This document shows, piece after piece, positions 9,555-17,450 of a DNA stretch of 64,000 bases. Every line of letters begins with the position of its first letter. Position 1 is the stretch's first letter. Made by a program: the position numbers and the translations under genes. The notes below the pieces were generated by a model. That model had not been told where the DNA came from and ran no database searches. It worked only from the letters and a program-made list of their open reading frames with translations. The DNA is from Streptomyces spororaveus (lineage in GTDB: Bacteria > Actinomycetota > Actinomycetes > Streptomycetales > Streptomycetaceae), in contig NZ_BNED01000005.1 in NCBI RefSeq assembly GCF_016755875.1, positions 2,356,001 to 2,420,000 on the forward strand. Reading direction: 5' to 3'.

Positions 9555-10034
9555 GTGACGAAATTCCTGCTCGCCGTCCACGTCCTGGCGGCGGTCATCA
9601 CGATCGGCCCGGTCACCGTCGCCGCCAGTATGTTCCCGCCGACGGCCCGCCGCGCCCTGGCCGGACCCGGCAACGCCGCGACCCTCGCCGAGGCCCGTAC
9701 GCTGCACCGCATCTGCCGGGTCTACGCCGTGATCGCGGTCGTGGTACCGGTGTTCGGACTGGCGACCGCGCGCAGCCTCCACGTACTGGGCAGCCCCTGG
9801 CTCCTCACGTCGATCGCACTGACCGCCGCGGCCGCGGCCGTGCTCGGCATCCTTGTACTCCCCCGCCAGTCCGCGGCACTGACCGTCCTCGACGGCACCG
9901 CCGACCCGCAAAAGGCCGCGGCCGCCCTGCGGGCGGTCGGTCGGCTGGGCATGTACACCGGACTGTTCAACCTGTTGTGGGCGACGGTGACCGTGCTGAT
10001 GATCGTCCGCCCCGGATCCACCACAGGAGCCTGA
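9555..10034 (+). CDS. Integral membrane protein, DUF2269-like
   Basis: A 159-residue membrane protein with four hydrophobic segments (residues 3-25, 50-75, 80-100 and 130-152). The first segment and its FLLAVHVLAAVITIGPVTVAA opening resemble the DUF2269 family of predicted four-helix membrane proteins; His9 and His54 could be haem or metal ligands, but this is only suggestive. GTG 9555 is the only good start. It is divergent from the GlxA-type regulator and precedes another small membrane gene by one base between stop and start, so the two probably form an operon. Confidence 0.65.
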   Translation: MTKFLLAVHVLAAVITIGPVTVAASMFPPTARRALAGPGNAATLAEARTLHRICRVYAVIAVVVPVFGLATARSLHVLGSPWLLTSIALTAAAAAVLGILVLPRQSAALTVLDGTADPQKAAAALRAVGRLGMYTGLFNLLWATVTVLMIVRPGSTTGA

Positions 10035-10035
10035 C

Positions 10036-10311
10036 ATGCACCGCCCCAGCCGACTCCTGCGGGCCGCCGCACTCCTGGAACTCGGCAGTCTGGCCGTCCT
10101 GTTGAGCAACCTCGGCGTGCTCCACCTGCAAGCCGTCTCCTCGGCCGTCGGCCCCCTGCACGGCTGCGCCTACCTGGTCGTCGTCATCGCCACCGCCCGC
10201 GAGCCGCACTCGGGCCGATCGACCGTCGCGCTGTCGGCCGTCCCCGGTATCGGAGGCCTCCTCGCCCTGCGCCGCCTGACCGCGCCCCGCCCGCCGGTCA
10301 GCCGCACGTGA
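10036..10311 (+). CDS. Small integral membrane protein, function unknown
   Basis: A 91-residue protein with three predicted membrane helices (about residues 10-28, 42-56 and 62-78) and a basic, proline-rich C-terminus. ATG 10036 has CAGGAG six bases upstream and lies immediately after the stop of the preceding membrane gene, indicating co-transcription and probable coupling. It loosely resembles DUF3817-type proteins, but I do not recognise it firmly. Context suggests joint control with its partner by the divergent GlxA-type regulator. Confidence 0.6.
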   Translation: MHRPSRLLRAAALLELGSLAVLLSNLGVLHLQAVSSAVGPLHGCAYLVVVIATAREPHSGRSTVALSAVPGIGGLLALRRLTAPRPPVSRT

Positions 10312-10320
10312 CGGGACGGC

Positions 10321-11433
10321 TCACCGGCCGGTTCCGCCGTCGCGGATCGCGTTCACCAGTCCGGTGACGAGATGCGCCCGTTCCGCCATCGCGTCGACCA
10401 CCAGGTACTCGTGGTCGGCATGGGCACCGCCGCCGACGGCTCCCAGGCCGTCGAGCGTAGGCACCCCCAGCGCGCCCGTGAAGTTGCCGTCGCTGCCGCC
10501 GCCCACCGCCCTGCCCTCGATGCCCGGCAGCAGTCGCCGCGCGATCTCGAACAGGTCCGCCGACGCCGACTCCGGCATCGGGGGCCGGCCCACGGCCCCC
10601 CGGACCACGATCTCCGCTCCGTCCAGACGCGGGGCCAGGGCCGCCATCGCCGACTCGACGCGCTCCTTCTCCCCGGCCGACTCGACCCGGACGTCGACCA
10701 GCACCGTCGCCTCCGCCGGAACGACGTTGTCCGAGGTGCCCGCCGACGCCACGGTCGGGGTCACCGTCGTCCCGAGCTCCGGCCTGCTCAGCGCCGCGAT
10801 GTCCAGTACCTGGTGCGCCGCCTCGACCAGCGCGTTCACCCCGGCCTCCGGCTCCAGCCCGGCGTGCGCCGCCCGCCCCTTGACGAGCACCTCGAACGTG
10901 CCGCACCCCTTGCGGCCCGTCTTCAGGCCCCCGCCGTCGGCCGCGCCCTCGAACACGAGCACCGCGCCGCAGGCGCGCGCCCGCTCCTCGATCAGGGCCC
11001 GGGAGGAGCCGGAACCCACCTCCTCGTCGGCGGTCACCAGCACCTCCACGCCCGACAGGTCGTCCAGCGCCGCCAGACCGTGCACGGCCTGGACCAGACC
11101 GCCGAGCATGTCGAAGACTCCGGGGCCCGTCGCGTGCCCGCCCTCGACCCGGAAGGGGCGGCGCTCCAGCGTGCCCAGCGGGAAGACCGTGTCGTGGTGG
11201 CCGAGGATCAGCACCCGGGGATCGCCCCCGCCCGACCAGTGCACATGTGGCCCGGCCTGACTGTCCACCAGGACGGCCCGCCCGCCCAGCCGGCTCTCGA
11301 CGACCGCCGCCACGGCGTGGGCCGACGCCTTCAGGGCGTCGAGGTCACGCGACGGGGACTCGACCTCGACGAGCGTGCGCAAGTCTTCGAGCATCGCCTC
11401 GACACGCACAGGAGTGCTCTGGTACGCCTTCAT
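10321..11433 (-). CDS. M20-family metallopeptidase (carboxypeptidase G2/dipeptidase-like)
   Basis: A 370-residue di-zinc M20 peptidase. Metal and catalytic residues are visible: His79 and Asp81 in GHHDTV, bridging Asp108 in FDMLGG, Glu137 (general base) and Glu138 in TADEEVGSG, and a distal His near GGGAHADHEYL. The dimerisation domain lies at about residues 175-285 (KGRAAHAGLEPEAGVNALVEA). Relatives release C-terminal glutamate or act on short peptides. ATG 11433 forms an ATGA overlap with the stop of the upstream MurE-like ligase, so the two are translated together. The tie suggests a peptide or acyl-glutamate substrate linked to the ligase product; this is inferred. Confidence 0.85.
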   Translation of the reverse strand: MKAYQSTPVRVEAMLEDLRTLVEVESPSRDLDALKASAHAVAAVVESRLGGRAVLVDSQAGPHVHWSGGGDPRVLILGHHDTVFPLGTLERRPFRVEGGHATGPGVFDMLGGLVQAVHGLAALDDLSGVEVLVTADEEVGSGSSRALIEERARACGAVLVFEGAADGGGLKTGRKGCGTFEVLVKGRAAHAGLEPEAGVNALVEAAHQVLDIAALSRPELGTTVTPTVASAGTSDNVVPAEATVLVDVRVESAGEKERVESAMAALAPRLDGAEIVVRGAVGRPPMPESASADLFEIARRLLPGIEGRAVGGGSDGNFTGALGVPTLDGLGAVGGGAHADHEYLVVDAMAERAHLVTGLVNAIRDGGTGR

Positions 11434-12980
11434 GCCCTCACGATACGGGGCGCTCCCGGCGGGCCCTGGAGGGGCGGAAGCCCGGTGCTGCGCGCGGTCC
11501 AGGACGTGGCCAGTTCGCGCACGGTGGCCATGTCGCTGAAGGGGAGCAGTTCCTCGCCGACGATCTGGTGCGGTTCGCTGCCCTTGCCGGCGATCAGGAC
11601 CGTGTCGTCGGGGCCCGCCTCGGACAGGGCGAAGGCGATCGCCCGGCGGCGGTCGGCGTAGCGGCGGAAGGGGGTGCCGGTCCCCGTGAGTCCGTGGGAG
11701 ACCTGGTCCAGGATGGCCTCGGGGTCCTCGTCGCGGGGGTTGTCCGAGGTCAGGACGCAGAGGTCGGAATGGGTGCCGGCGATCTGGCCCATCTCGGCCC
11801 GTTTGGTGGTGTCGCGGTCCCCGCCGCAGCCGAAGACCGTGATCACCCGGCCGGGGGCGAAGCCCCGGATCGTGGTCAGGACCTTCTCCAGGGAGTCCGG
11901 CGAGTGGGCGTAGTCCACGATCACGGAGGTGCCCTGCGGGGTCCGGAAGCGTTCCAGCCGGCCCGGGACCGGAGGCATCCGGTCGAGCGCGTCGACCAGG
12001 GGGCCCAGCTCGTGCCCCAGCACGTGGCAGGCCGCCACGGTGGCCAGCGCGTTGGCCACCGAGAACCGGCCGGGGACGGGGATCGAGGCCGGGTAGGCGC
12101 GTCCGGCGTGGTGGAGGGTGAACCGCGTACCCGAGGCGCTCACCACGAGGTCGGTGGCCCGGTAGTCGGCCGGGCGGTCCAGGGCGTACGTGGTCACCGC
12201 ACCCGGCATCATCGACACGACGGACGCGCCCACCGGATCGTCGGCGTTGACCACCGCACGCCGGCACAGGCCCTGGAAGAGCCGCAGCTTGGCATCCCGG
12301 TAGTCCGCCATCGTCCCGTGGTCGTCCAGATGGTCCTGCGTGAGGTTGGTGAAGACCCCGACGTCGATGAACGTACGGTCCACCCGGTGCGTCAGCAGCG
12401 CCATCGAGGTGGCCTCCAGCACCACGCCGGCGGCCCCGCGGTCGCGCATGTACCCCAACAGGTACTGCAGGTCGGGGGATTCCGGCGTGGTCAGCACCGA
12501 GGGCGGCATGGGGATCGGCTCGTCGCCGATCCTGCTGCCGGCGGTTCCGATCACCCCCACCCTGGAGCCCTCGGCGATCCGCAGGACGGACTCGACCATG
12601 TACGAGACGGAGGTCTTCCCGTTGGTGCCGGTGATCGCCACCATGTCCATCTGCCTGCCGGGCTCGCCGAAGTAGCGGGAGGTCACCACCGCGGCGGCCG
12701 TCCGCGTGTCGGGGACCCGGACGGCACAGGTGCCCGGGGGCCATACCGCGGCCGGCAGCTCGGGCTCACTGCCGTCGACGAGTACGGCGGCGGCGCCCCG
12801 GGCCAGGGCGGGCGGGACGGAGGCGGGGCCGCCCTCCCGGTGTCCGGGTACGGCGATGAAGAGCGAGCCCGGCATCACCCGGTCGGCATCGAAAGTGGTT
12901 CCCGCGGTGATCAGCGTCGTGTCCGGATCACCCTGGAGGACGTGGTGCTCCTGCCCGGCCAGCAATTCGCTCAGCTTCAC
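11430..12980 (-). CDS. MurE-like UDP-MurNAc-tripeptide ligase (second, stand-alone paralogue)
   Basis: A 516-residue Mur ligase with all three domains: an N-terminal UDP-binding domain, the central ATPase (GTNGKTSVSYMVE P-loop) and the C-terminal amino-acid domain. The DNPR motif (TSDNPRDEDPEAI) is the signature for diaminopimelate-accepting MurE. GTG 12980 begins the standard MurE N-terminus (KLSELLAGQ). It is not in a division-cell-wall cluster: no murF, mraY or ftsI is adjacent, and it is coupled to an M20 peptidase. It may be a paralogue that modifies cell-wall precursors or a related peptide; S. coelicolor-type genomes also carry murE in the dcw cluster. Fold and DNPR motif are clear; in vivo role is not. 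Confidence 0.8.
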   Translation of the reverse strand: MKLSELLAGQEHHVLQGDPDTTLITAGTTFDADRVMPGSLFIAVPGHREGGPASVPPALARGAAAVLVDGSEPELPAAVWPPGTCAVRVPDTRTAAAVVTSRYFGEPGRQMDMVAITGTNGKTSVSYMVESVLRIAEGSRVGVIGTAGSRIGDEPIPMPPSVLTTPESPDLQYLLGYMRDRGAAGVVLEATSMALLTHRVDRTFIDVGVFTNLTQDHLDDHGTMADYRDAKLRLFQGLCRRAVVNADDPVGASVVSMMPGAVTTYALDRPADYRATDLVVSASGTRFTLHHAGRAYPASIPVPGRFSVANALATVAACHVLGHELGPLVDALDRMPPVPGRLERFRTPQGTSVIVDYAHSPDSLEKVLTTIRGFAPGRVITVFGCGGDRDTTKRAEMGQIAGTHSDLCVLTSDNPRDEDPEAILDQVSHGLTGTGTPFRRYADRRRAIAFALSEAGPDDTVLIAGKGSEPHQIVGEELLPFSDMATVRELATSWTARSTGLPPLQGPPGAPRIVRA

Positions 12981-13574
12981 AATGATCCCTTCGAGGGGGC
13001 TCGGGCCCGGGCGTGCGGCCGTAGCCAGGCGGCAGCGCCGGCGGCATGCCGGGAAGCTGCTGTGGTGATGTGGAGCGGAGGAGCCGGAGGCGCGAAGCGC
13101 TAGCCGTGGCCGTGCAGGGCCGTACGGCGCGTCTTGGGCGCTGCGGCGAGGGCCTCGCCGGCCGGGTCGGCGGCGGTCGCGACCCCGGCGGCCGGGCGCA
13201 TCCCGAAGGCGGCCTGCTGCAGGCACTGCCTCGGAGAACGTGTGCGACCCATGGGCCGAGTGTACGGCCCACCCGACGGCCCGCCGGCCGGGTCACGTGG
13301 GCCGGCCGTCGTCGTGGGGTACGTCGATCGGGCCAGGGCGTACAGCCGCCGCCTGTCCGCTCGGCCGCACCCGGTTTCCGCTCCCGCGGATCGATGTCAC
13401 GCCGCGGGAGACCCGTGTCCGGCTCAGGGCACCGCCTCGGCGTGGTAACGGCCGGGGAAGCGGAGCGGGCAGTCGATCGTTGCCGAGCCGGGCGGCATCG
13501 GAAGGTCCGTGCCCCAGAGGGTGGTGCGGTGCTGCCGGGTGACACGGCCGTCGGGTGTCACCCATTCCGTCGGG
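12981..13574. other. Gene-poor stretch upstream of the MurE-like gene
   Basis: No convincing gene of normal size. It contains the leader of the MurE-like gene, a weak 50-codon minus-strand frame (13100-13252), and at its right end an open minus-strand tail (down to 13424) that reads on from the broken thymidine-kinase copy but has no counterpart in intact tdk. Probably rearranged DNA. Confidence 0.5.
13100..13252 (-). CDS. Possible small protein (50 aa), unrecognised
   Basis: A 50-codon minus-strand frame from ATG 13252 to TAG 13100, running toward the MurE-like gene. The product is basic at both ends and rich in Ala. No clear ribosome-binding site precedes it, and I recognise no family. It is listed because it lies in an otherwise empty 600-bp stretch directly upstream of the MurE-like gene; it may be chance. 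Confidence 0.2.
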   Translation of the reverse strand: MGRTRSPRQCLQQAAFGMRPAAGVATAADPAGEALAAAPKTRRTALHGHG

Positions 13575-14015
13575 GCGCCGGCCTGGGCCGCGGCCGAGGT
13601 CATGCGGCGGCGGTGGTGGCGGCGGCACAGGACCTCGTAGCCGATCTCCCCCGCCGGGCGGTTCACGTCGCCGACCACCACCTACGCGCCCTCGACCACC
13701 ATCTCCCCGCCCACCGTACGGGCGTTGTGCGTGGCGCGGGCACCGCACCAGCACAGGGCCTCGACCTGGAGCTGCTCCAGGCGGTCCGCCAGCTCGATCA
13801 GCCGCTGCGAGCCCGGGAACAGCTTCGTCCGGAAGTCCCTCGTGATGCCGAACGCGAAGACGTCCATGTCCAAGTCGTCCACGATGCGCGCCAGCTGGTC
13901 GATCTGGACGGGCGCCAGGAACTGGGCCTCGTCCACGATCACGTAGTCCGCCTTGCCGCCCTGGGAGATCTGCGCGACCAGATACGCCTACAGGTCCATG
14001 CCCCCCGGCGCCTCC
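13575..14015 (-). pseudogene. Partial, broken copy of thymidine kinase
   Basis: About 440 bp here match the intact tdk at 14932-15372 with roughly 95% identity by eye. The copy covers the middle and C-terminal part of the kinase (DEAQFLAPVQIDQLARIVDD through AAAQAGA) but lacks the P-loop end. It has at least two in-frame nonsense changes: a tyrosine codon became TAG at about 13988, and a glutamine codon became TAG at 13682-13684. Downstream of AAAQAGA the frame runs into an unrelated 50-residue tail. Upstream the match ends near 14015, although the 10 bases ATGGACTGCG of the tdk P-loop region reappear at 14130-14139, next to a toxin-gene remnant. Clearly non-functional. Confidence 0.9.
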
Positions 14016-14138
14016 ACGACGCAGCGTGGGCCAAGTCCGGCGCTGAGATGAGCAGCCCGTCAGGGCAAGCGGCGGCAGGGGTGCCGAATCCTGACCGGGT
14101 GTCGGCGTACTCGACGGCCTTCCCGGCCGCGCAGTCCA

Positions 14139-14285
14139 TACGAGCGCAACCTCCAGAAGTACGGTGACAGGCTTGGTCCGATGATCGATTGGCTCAGGGC
14201 ACGCGGCAAAACCTGGGAACAGATCATCGAGAGTGCGACGCGCACCGGTGGGCAGGATCTCGGTCTCGGAAAGAGGACGGAATGA
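14139..14285 (+). pseudogene. C-terminal remnant of a polymorphic toxin
   Basis: A 48-codon open stretch ending in TGA 14283-14285 encodes YERNLQKYGDRLGPMIDWL followed by an R-G-K-T-W-E-Q-I-I-E-S segment and a Gly/Lys-rich end. From memory this is the style of the extreme C-terminus of secreted polymorphic (RHS/WXG-type) toxins of actinobacteria; I cannot confirm by search. No start codon, no upstream toxin body: the frame closes at 14049 and the sequence upstream is unrelated. The TGA overlaps the ATG of the next gene as ATGA, the usual toxin-immunity arrangement. Base composition is less GC-biased than in the neighbours. Likely the leftover toxin tip of an imported cassette. Confidence 0.45.
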
Positions 14286-14716
14286 TCACCGTTCAGTCGT
14301 TCGACCACTATGGCGAATGGGCCAGATTCGAACCGGCCACAGGATCACTGGTCATCCACGGCAGACATCAACCCGCGCCACAGGGCGAGCCGACCCCGAG
14401 TGGGCACTACGGCAGGCTGGGTGACGTACTGGCGGTGTTCTACCGGTACGAAGAGGACTTGCGCCTCCGCATCGGCGATCAAGAAATTGAACTGGGGAGC
14501 AGTCCAGAGGCACAACACGAACGTCTCGAAGACCGCTGCCGACTCGCCATTGGCCGCACATCCGTCGATTACACCGCTCCCGCGGTCCTGATCGACCCTT
14601 CCGAGGACCCCACGCCCTTCGCAGAGCCTGAAGACTTCGACTTCGGCCTGTTCGTCGTCAGTGTGCTCAGAAGCCCGTCCCGGAGAACCGCTCTCTATCT
14701 GTCGGAACACAGCTGA
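14282..14716 (+). CDS. Probable orphan immunity protein for the adjacent toxin tail
   Basis: A 144-residue cytoplasmic protein with no membrane segment and an acidic C-terminal half (DPSEDPTPFAEPEDFDFG), a profile common in immunity proteins that neutralise basic nucleases. I do not recognise the family. ATG 14282 has GAGGAC upstream and overlaps the stop of the toxin remnant (ATGA). Codon use is unusual for this chromosome, with many A/T third positions (AGA, GAA, CAA, ATT), which fits recent transfer. A strong hairpin follows at 14727-14760. It probably arrived with a toxin module of which only the tip is left, and may persist as protection against rival toxins. Confidence 0.55.
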   Translation: MITVQSFDHYGEWARFEPATGSLVIHGRHQPAPQGEPTPSGHYGRLGDVLAVFYRYEEDLRLRIGDQEIELGSSPEAQHERLEDRCRLAIGRTSVDYTAPAVLIDPSEDPTPFAEPEDFDFGLFVVSVLRSPSRRTALYLSEHS

Positions 14717-14726
14717 TCCCGCCATA

Positions 14727-14760
14727 CCGCCCTCCTGGAGCTACAGCTCCAGGAGGGCGG
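14727..14760 (+). terminator. Hairpin terminator after the immunity gene
   Basis: CCGCCCTCCTGGAG (14727-14740) pairs perfectly with CTCCAGGAGGGCGG (14747-14760) around a 6-nt loop, 10 bp after the stop codon. No T-run follows. Confidence 0.75.
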
Positions 14761-14894
14761 ATCCGGTTACACGATCCGTCGGAACGGCCGCGGAGCCGCG
14801 AGAAGCGGAAAGCCCGGGCAGGGAAGGCAATAACACGGACCTGGCTTGTGGCCCATCCCGGTGACGACCATGGGACGGGCAAGAGGGGAGGCTT

Positions 14895-15545
14895 TCAGGC
14901 GTGGTTGACCGGGAGGACGTCCGGGGAGAGGGCGCCGGCCTGGGCCGCGGCCGAGGTCATGCGGCGGCGGTGGTGGCGGCGGCACAGGACCTCGTAGCCG
15001 ATCTCCCCCGCCGGGCGGTTCACATCGCCGACCACCACCTGCGCGCCCTCGACCACCATCTCCCCGCCCACCGTACGGGCGTTGTGCGTGGCGCGGGCAC
15101 CGCACCAGCACAGGGCCTCCACCTGGAGCTGCTCCAGGCGGTCCGCCAGCTCGATCAGCCGCTGCGAGCCCGGGAACAGCTTCGTCCGGAAGTCCGTCGT
15201 GATGCCGAAGGCGAAGACGTCCAAGCCGAGGTCGTCGACGATGCGGGCGAGCTGGTCGATCTGCTCGGGCGCCAGGAACTGGGCCTCGTCCACGATCACG
15301 TAGTCGGCCTTGCCGCCCTGGGAGATCTGCGCGACCAGGTACGCGTACAGGTCCATGCCCTCCGGCGCCTCGACCGCCTCCGTCACCAGACCCAGCCGCG
15401 AGGACAGCTTGCCCTCGCCCGCCCGGTCGTCACGGGTGAAGATCACGCCCTGGAGTCCACGCGCGTCACGGTTGTGCGCGATCTGGAGCGCCAGCGTGCT
15501 CTTTCCGCAGTCCATCGTTCCGGAGAAGAACACCAGCTCGGGCAT
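14895..15545 (-). CDS. tdk: Thymidine kinase
   Basis: A 216-residue type II thymidine kinase, which phosphorylates salvaged thymidine to dTMP. The P-loop is SGTMDCGKST at residues 8-17; the DEAQF motif follows in the middle, with the lid/zinc region CWCGARATHN and the thymidine-binding GGEMVVEGAQVVVGD. It is full length for the bacterial family. ATG 15545 gives the canonical PELVFFSGTMDCGKST start. About 440 bp of this gene recur as a broken copy 1.36 kb downstream on the same strand. The next gene upstream on the same strand is a phosphodiesterase-superfamily protein, 53 bp away. Confidence 0.95.
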   Translation of the reverse strand: MPELVFFSGTMDCGKSTLALQIAHNRDARGLQGVIFTRDDRAGEGKLSSRLGLVTEAVEAPEGMDLYAYLVAQISQGGKADYVIVDEAQFLAPEQIDQLARIVDDLGLDVFAFGITTDFRTKLFPGSQRLIELADRLEQLQVEALCWCGARATHNARTVGGEMVVEGAQVVVGDVNRPAGEIGYEVLCRRHHRRRMTSAAAQAGALSPDVLPVNHA

Positions 15546-15598
15546 GGGAAGTACGGGACCTTTCGGGTCGTGGGCAGGTGGTGGGCGGTGGGTGAGCG

Positions 15599-16801
15599 TC
15601 AGGTGCGGATCTCGAGCAGCGGGACGAGCTGCTCGGCCGCGGTCATGGAGCCGTGCATCCCGGCGAGGGCGGACTCGTTCGGCTCGTTGCGCGAGGCGGT
15701 GATCGCGACGTCGGCCTGAGCGGCCGCCACCACGTCGCCGATACGCCCGAGCACGCGCTCGTCGCACTCCCCCGGCGTGCCGAACCAGCCCAGTTCCAGG
15801 GCCTCTTCGCGGCTCGCGACCCAGAACCGGTCGCCGAGCACCTCGCGCCACACGGTCAGTACGTCGGCCTCGGCGCCGGGCACCGCGTACACGTGCCGGG
15901 CCCGGCCCTCGCCGCCCAGCAGGGCGACGCCGGCGCTCAGCTCCCAGTCCTCGTCGAAGTCGATCCGGGAATCCTCGTCGAAGGGGACGTCGACCATGCC
16001 GTGGTCCGCGGTCACGTACAGGGCGGTGCGCGGCGGCAGCTGCTCGGCGAGCCTCTGGACGAGCCGGTCCACGTACATCAGCTGGCCGCGCCACGCGTCG
16101 GAGTCCACACCGTGGCGGTGGCCGGCCCCGTCGAGCTCGCTGTAGTACGTGTAGACGAGCGAGCGGTCTCCGGCCGCGAGGCGCTCGGCCGCCAGGTCCA
16201 TCCGCTCCTCGCCGGTCATCCGGCCGAGGAAGGTGCCGCCGCTCAGCGCGATCTTGGTGAGCGGGGTGGTCTGGAAGGCGGGCGAGGACACCTGGGCGGT
16301 CGCCACCCCGGCCTTGTCGGCCTGCTGGAAGACGGTCGGGTACGGCTGCCACGGCTTCGGTGCGGTCCACGGATGCCAGCGGAGCTGGTTCATCAGTTCG
16401 CCGGTGGCCGGATTGCGGACGGCGTAGCCGGGCAGGCCGTGCCGGGCCGGCGGCAGGCCGGTGCCCACGGAGGCGAGCGAGGTGGCGGTGGTCGCCGGGA
16501 AGCCCGCGGTGATCGGGCGGCCGGTGCCGCCGCGCGAGCTGCCGAGCAGGGAGGTGAGGTACGGGGCCTCGTCCCGGTGGGCCTTGATCTGCTCCCAGCC
16601 CATGCCGTCGACCAGGAACACGCAGTTCCGGTCGGCCGGGGTCAGCTCGGCGATGGTGGCGGTGAAGCCCGGGACGCCCTGGCCCGCCACGAGCGTGGGC
16701 AGCAGGTCGGCGAGCGACCCTGCGCCGTACTCCGGGACGGGGGCGCCGACCAGGTCCAGCAGTTCCGGCTCGGGCCACTCCTGTGCCGCGGAATACGCCA
16801 T
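15599..16801 (-). CDS. Nucleotide pyrophosphatase/phosphodiesterase (alkaline phosphatase superfamily)
   Basis: A 400-residue type I phosphodiesterase/nucleotide pyrophosphatase-like enzyme. Metal ligands and nucleophile of the alkaline phosphatase superfamily are visible: Asp65 in VDGMG, Thr104/Thr105 in FPATTATSLAS, the DGAGHRHG loop, TADHGM and a final GMHGS. There is no signal peptide, so it acts in the cytoplasm or is exported non-classically. The ATG at 16801 overlaps the stop of DUF5998 by one base (TGATG), so the two are coupled. Possible substrates are nucleotides or phosphodiester metabolites; the sequence cannot choose. Streptomyces usually have this pair next to tdk and the GNAT/acyl-CoA-synthetase gene. 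Confidence 0.85.
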   Translation of the reverse strand: MAYSAAQEWPEPELLDLVGAPVPEYGAGSLADLLPTLVAGQGVPGFTATIAELTPADRNCVFLVDGMGWEQIKAHRDEAPYLTSLLGSSRGGTGRPITAGFPATTATSLASVGTGLPPARHGLPGYAVRNPATGELMNQLRWHPWTAPKPWQPYPTVFQQADKAGVATAQVSSPAFQTTPLTKIALSGGTFLGRMTGEERMDLAAERLAAGDRSLVYTYYSELDGAGHRHGVDSDAWRGQLMYVDRLVQRLAEQLPPRTALYVTADHGMVDVPFDEDSRIDFDEDWELSAGVALLGGEGRARHVYAVPGAEADVLTVWREVLGDRFWVASREEALELGWFGTPGECDERVLGRIGDVVAAAQADVAITASRNEPNESALAGMHGSMTAAEQLVPLLEIRT

Positions 16802-17400
16802 CAGCGGGCGGAGGGAGAGGACGTGGCCGCCGTGGCCTCGGAGAGCGCCTGCGCGAAGACCAGGGTCTGGCGCACGGCCTCCGGGCCGTCGCCGGCCTCG
16901 CTCACCCGCAGGCTGAGGTCGTCGGCGGTGGAGTTGCCGGTGTAGCCGTGGTCCGAGTCGCAGTTCGGGTCGCCGCAGGCGGCCGGCTCCAGGTCGATCC
17001 GGGATACCGCGCCCCAGCCGATGGTCAGGACGACCTCACGGGGCAGGGTGCCGGGGGTGTAGGACTCCGGGTTGGCGACGACGCGGCTGAGCACCACGGA
17101 GGAGATGCTGGACAGCTTGACCGACTCGGTGGAGGTGGTCGCGTACGGGGAGGGGGACCCGGCGTCGGCGGCCTGCTCGTCGGTGTGGCTGACGATGAAG
17201 CGGTTGCCGGTCAGGACCAGCACGGTGACGTGGCGGCGCACCTCGTTGGAGTCGAAGGTCGTCTCCTGGTGGACCAGGTACGACGAAATCGGCTCGCCGC
17301 CCACCGCGGCCTCCACCGCCTCGGCCACGAGGGCCGGGTAGTAGCCGCTGCGCTCGATCGCCGTGCGCAGCCCCTGGGTCGTCGTACCGGATTTCGCCAT
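16801..17400 (-). CDS. DUF5998 family protein
   Basis: A 199-residue conserved actinobacterial protein of unknown function. It is soluble and mostly beta-rich in appearance (VRRHVTVLVLTGNRFIVSHTD; VVLSRVVANPE), with a Cys-containing loop ACGDPNCDSDHG near residue 157 that could bind metal. An earlier in-frame ATG exists three codons upstream (17409); 17400 was preferred because of AGGATGG before it. The stop overlaps the next gene's ATG. Conserved position between a GNAT/acyl-CoA-synthetase protein and a phosphodiesterase suggests linked expression, but no function is known to me. Confidence 0.75.
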   Translation of the reverse strand: MAKSGTTTQGLRTAIERSGYYPALVAEAVEAAVGGEPISSYLVHQETTFDSNEVRRHVTVLVLTGNRFIVSHTDEQAADAGSPSPYATTSTESVKLSSISSVVLSRVVANPESYTPGTLPREVVLTIGWGAVSRIDLEPAACGDPNCDSDHGYTGNSTADDLSLRVSEAGDGPEAVRQTLVFAQALSEATAATSSPSAR

Positions 17401-17450
17401 GAGGTCCATCCTAAGGCCCGTACGGGGCCCTCAGGCCGCGCCGTACCCGG

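Larger units (their letters stand above)
13575..15372. repeat. Long direct repeat (about 441 bp, two copies offset by 1,357 bp)
   Basis: Copy 1 is 13575-14015 and copy 2 is 14932-15372. The left boundary in both is GCGCCGGCCTGGGCC. About 20 base differences are visible between the copies, so the duplication is not brand new, or the broken copy has drifted. Homologous recombination between them would delete the toxin-tail/immunity insert. Confidence 0.88.

Noticed and set aside
10321..12744. Apparent 807-residue M20 protein with a long N-terminal extension
   Set aside because: The extension is the MurE-like gene read in the wrong frame; ATG 11433 overlaps the MurE stop as ATGA.
12981..13574. 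Possible tRNA or small-RNA gene in the gap upstream of the MurE-like gene
   Set aside because: No cloverleaf or T-loop (GTTCRA) pattern and no promoter-like sequence; hairpins here are ordinary for this GC content.
13575..14930. Integrative element or insertion sequence between the tdk copies
   Set aside because: No transposase, integrase, terminal inverted repeats or tRNA attachment site is visible; only a duplication with a foreign-looking insert can be supported.
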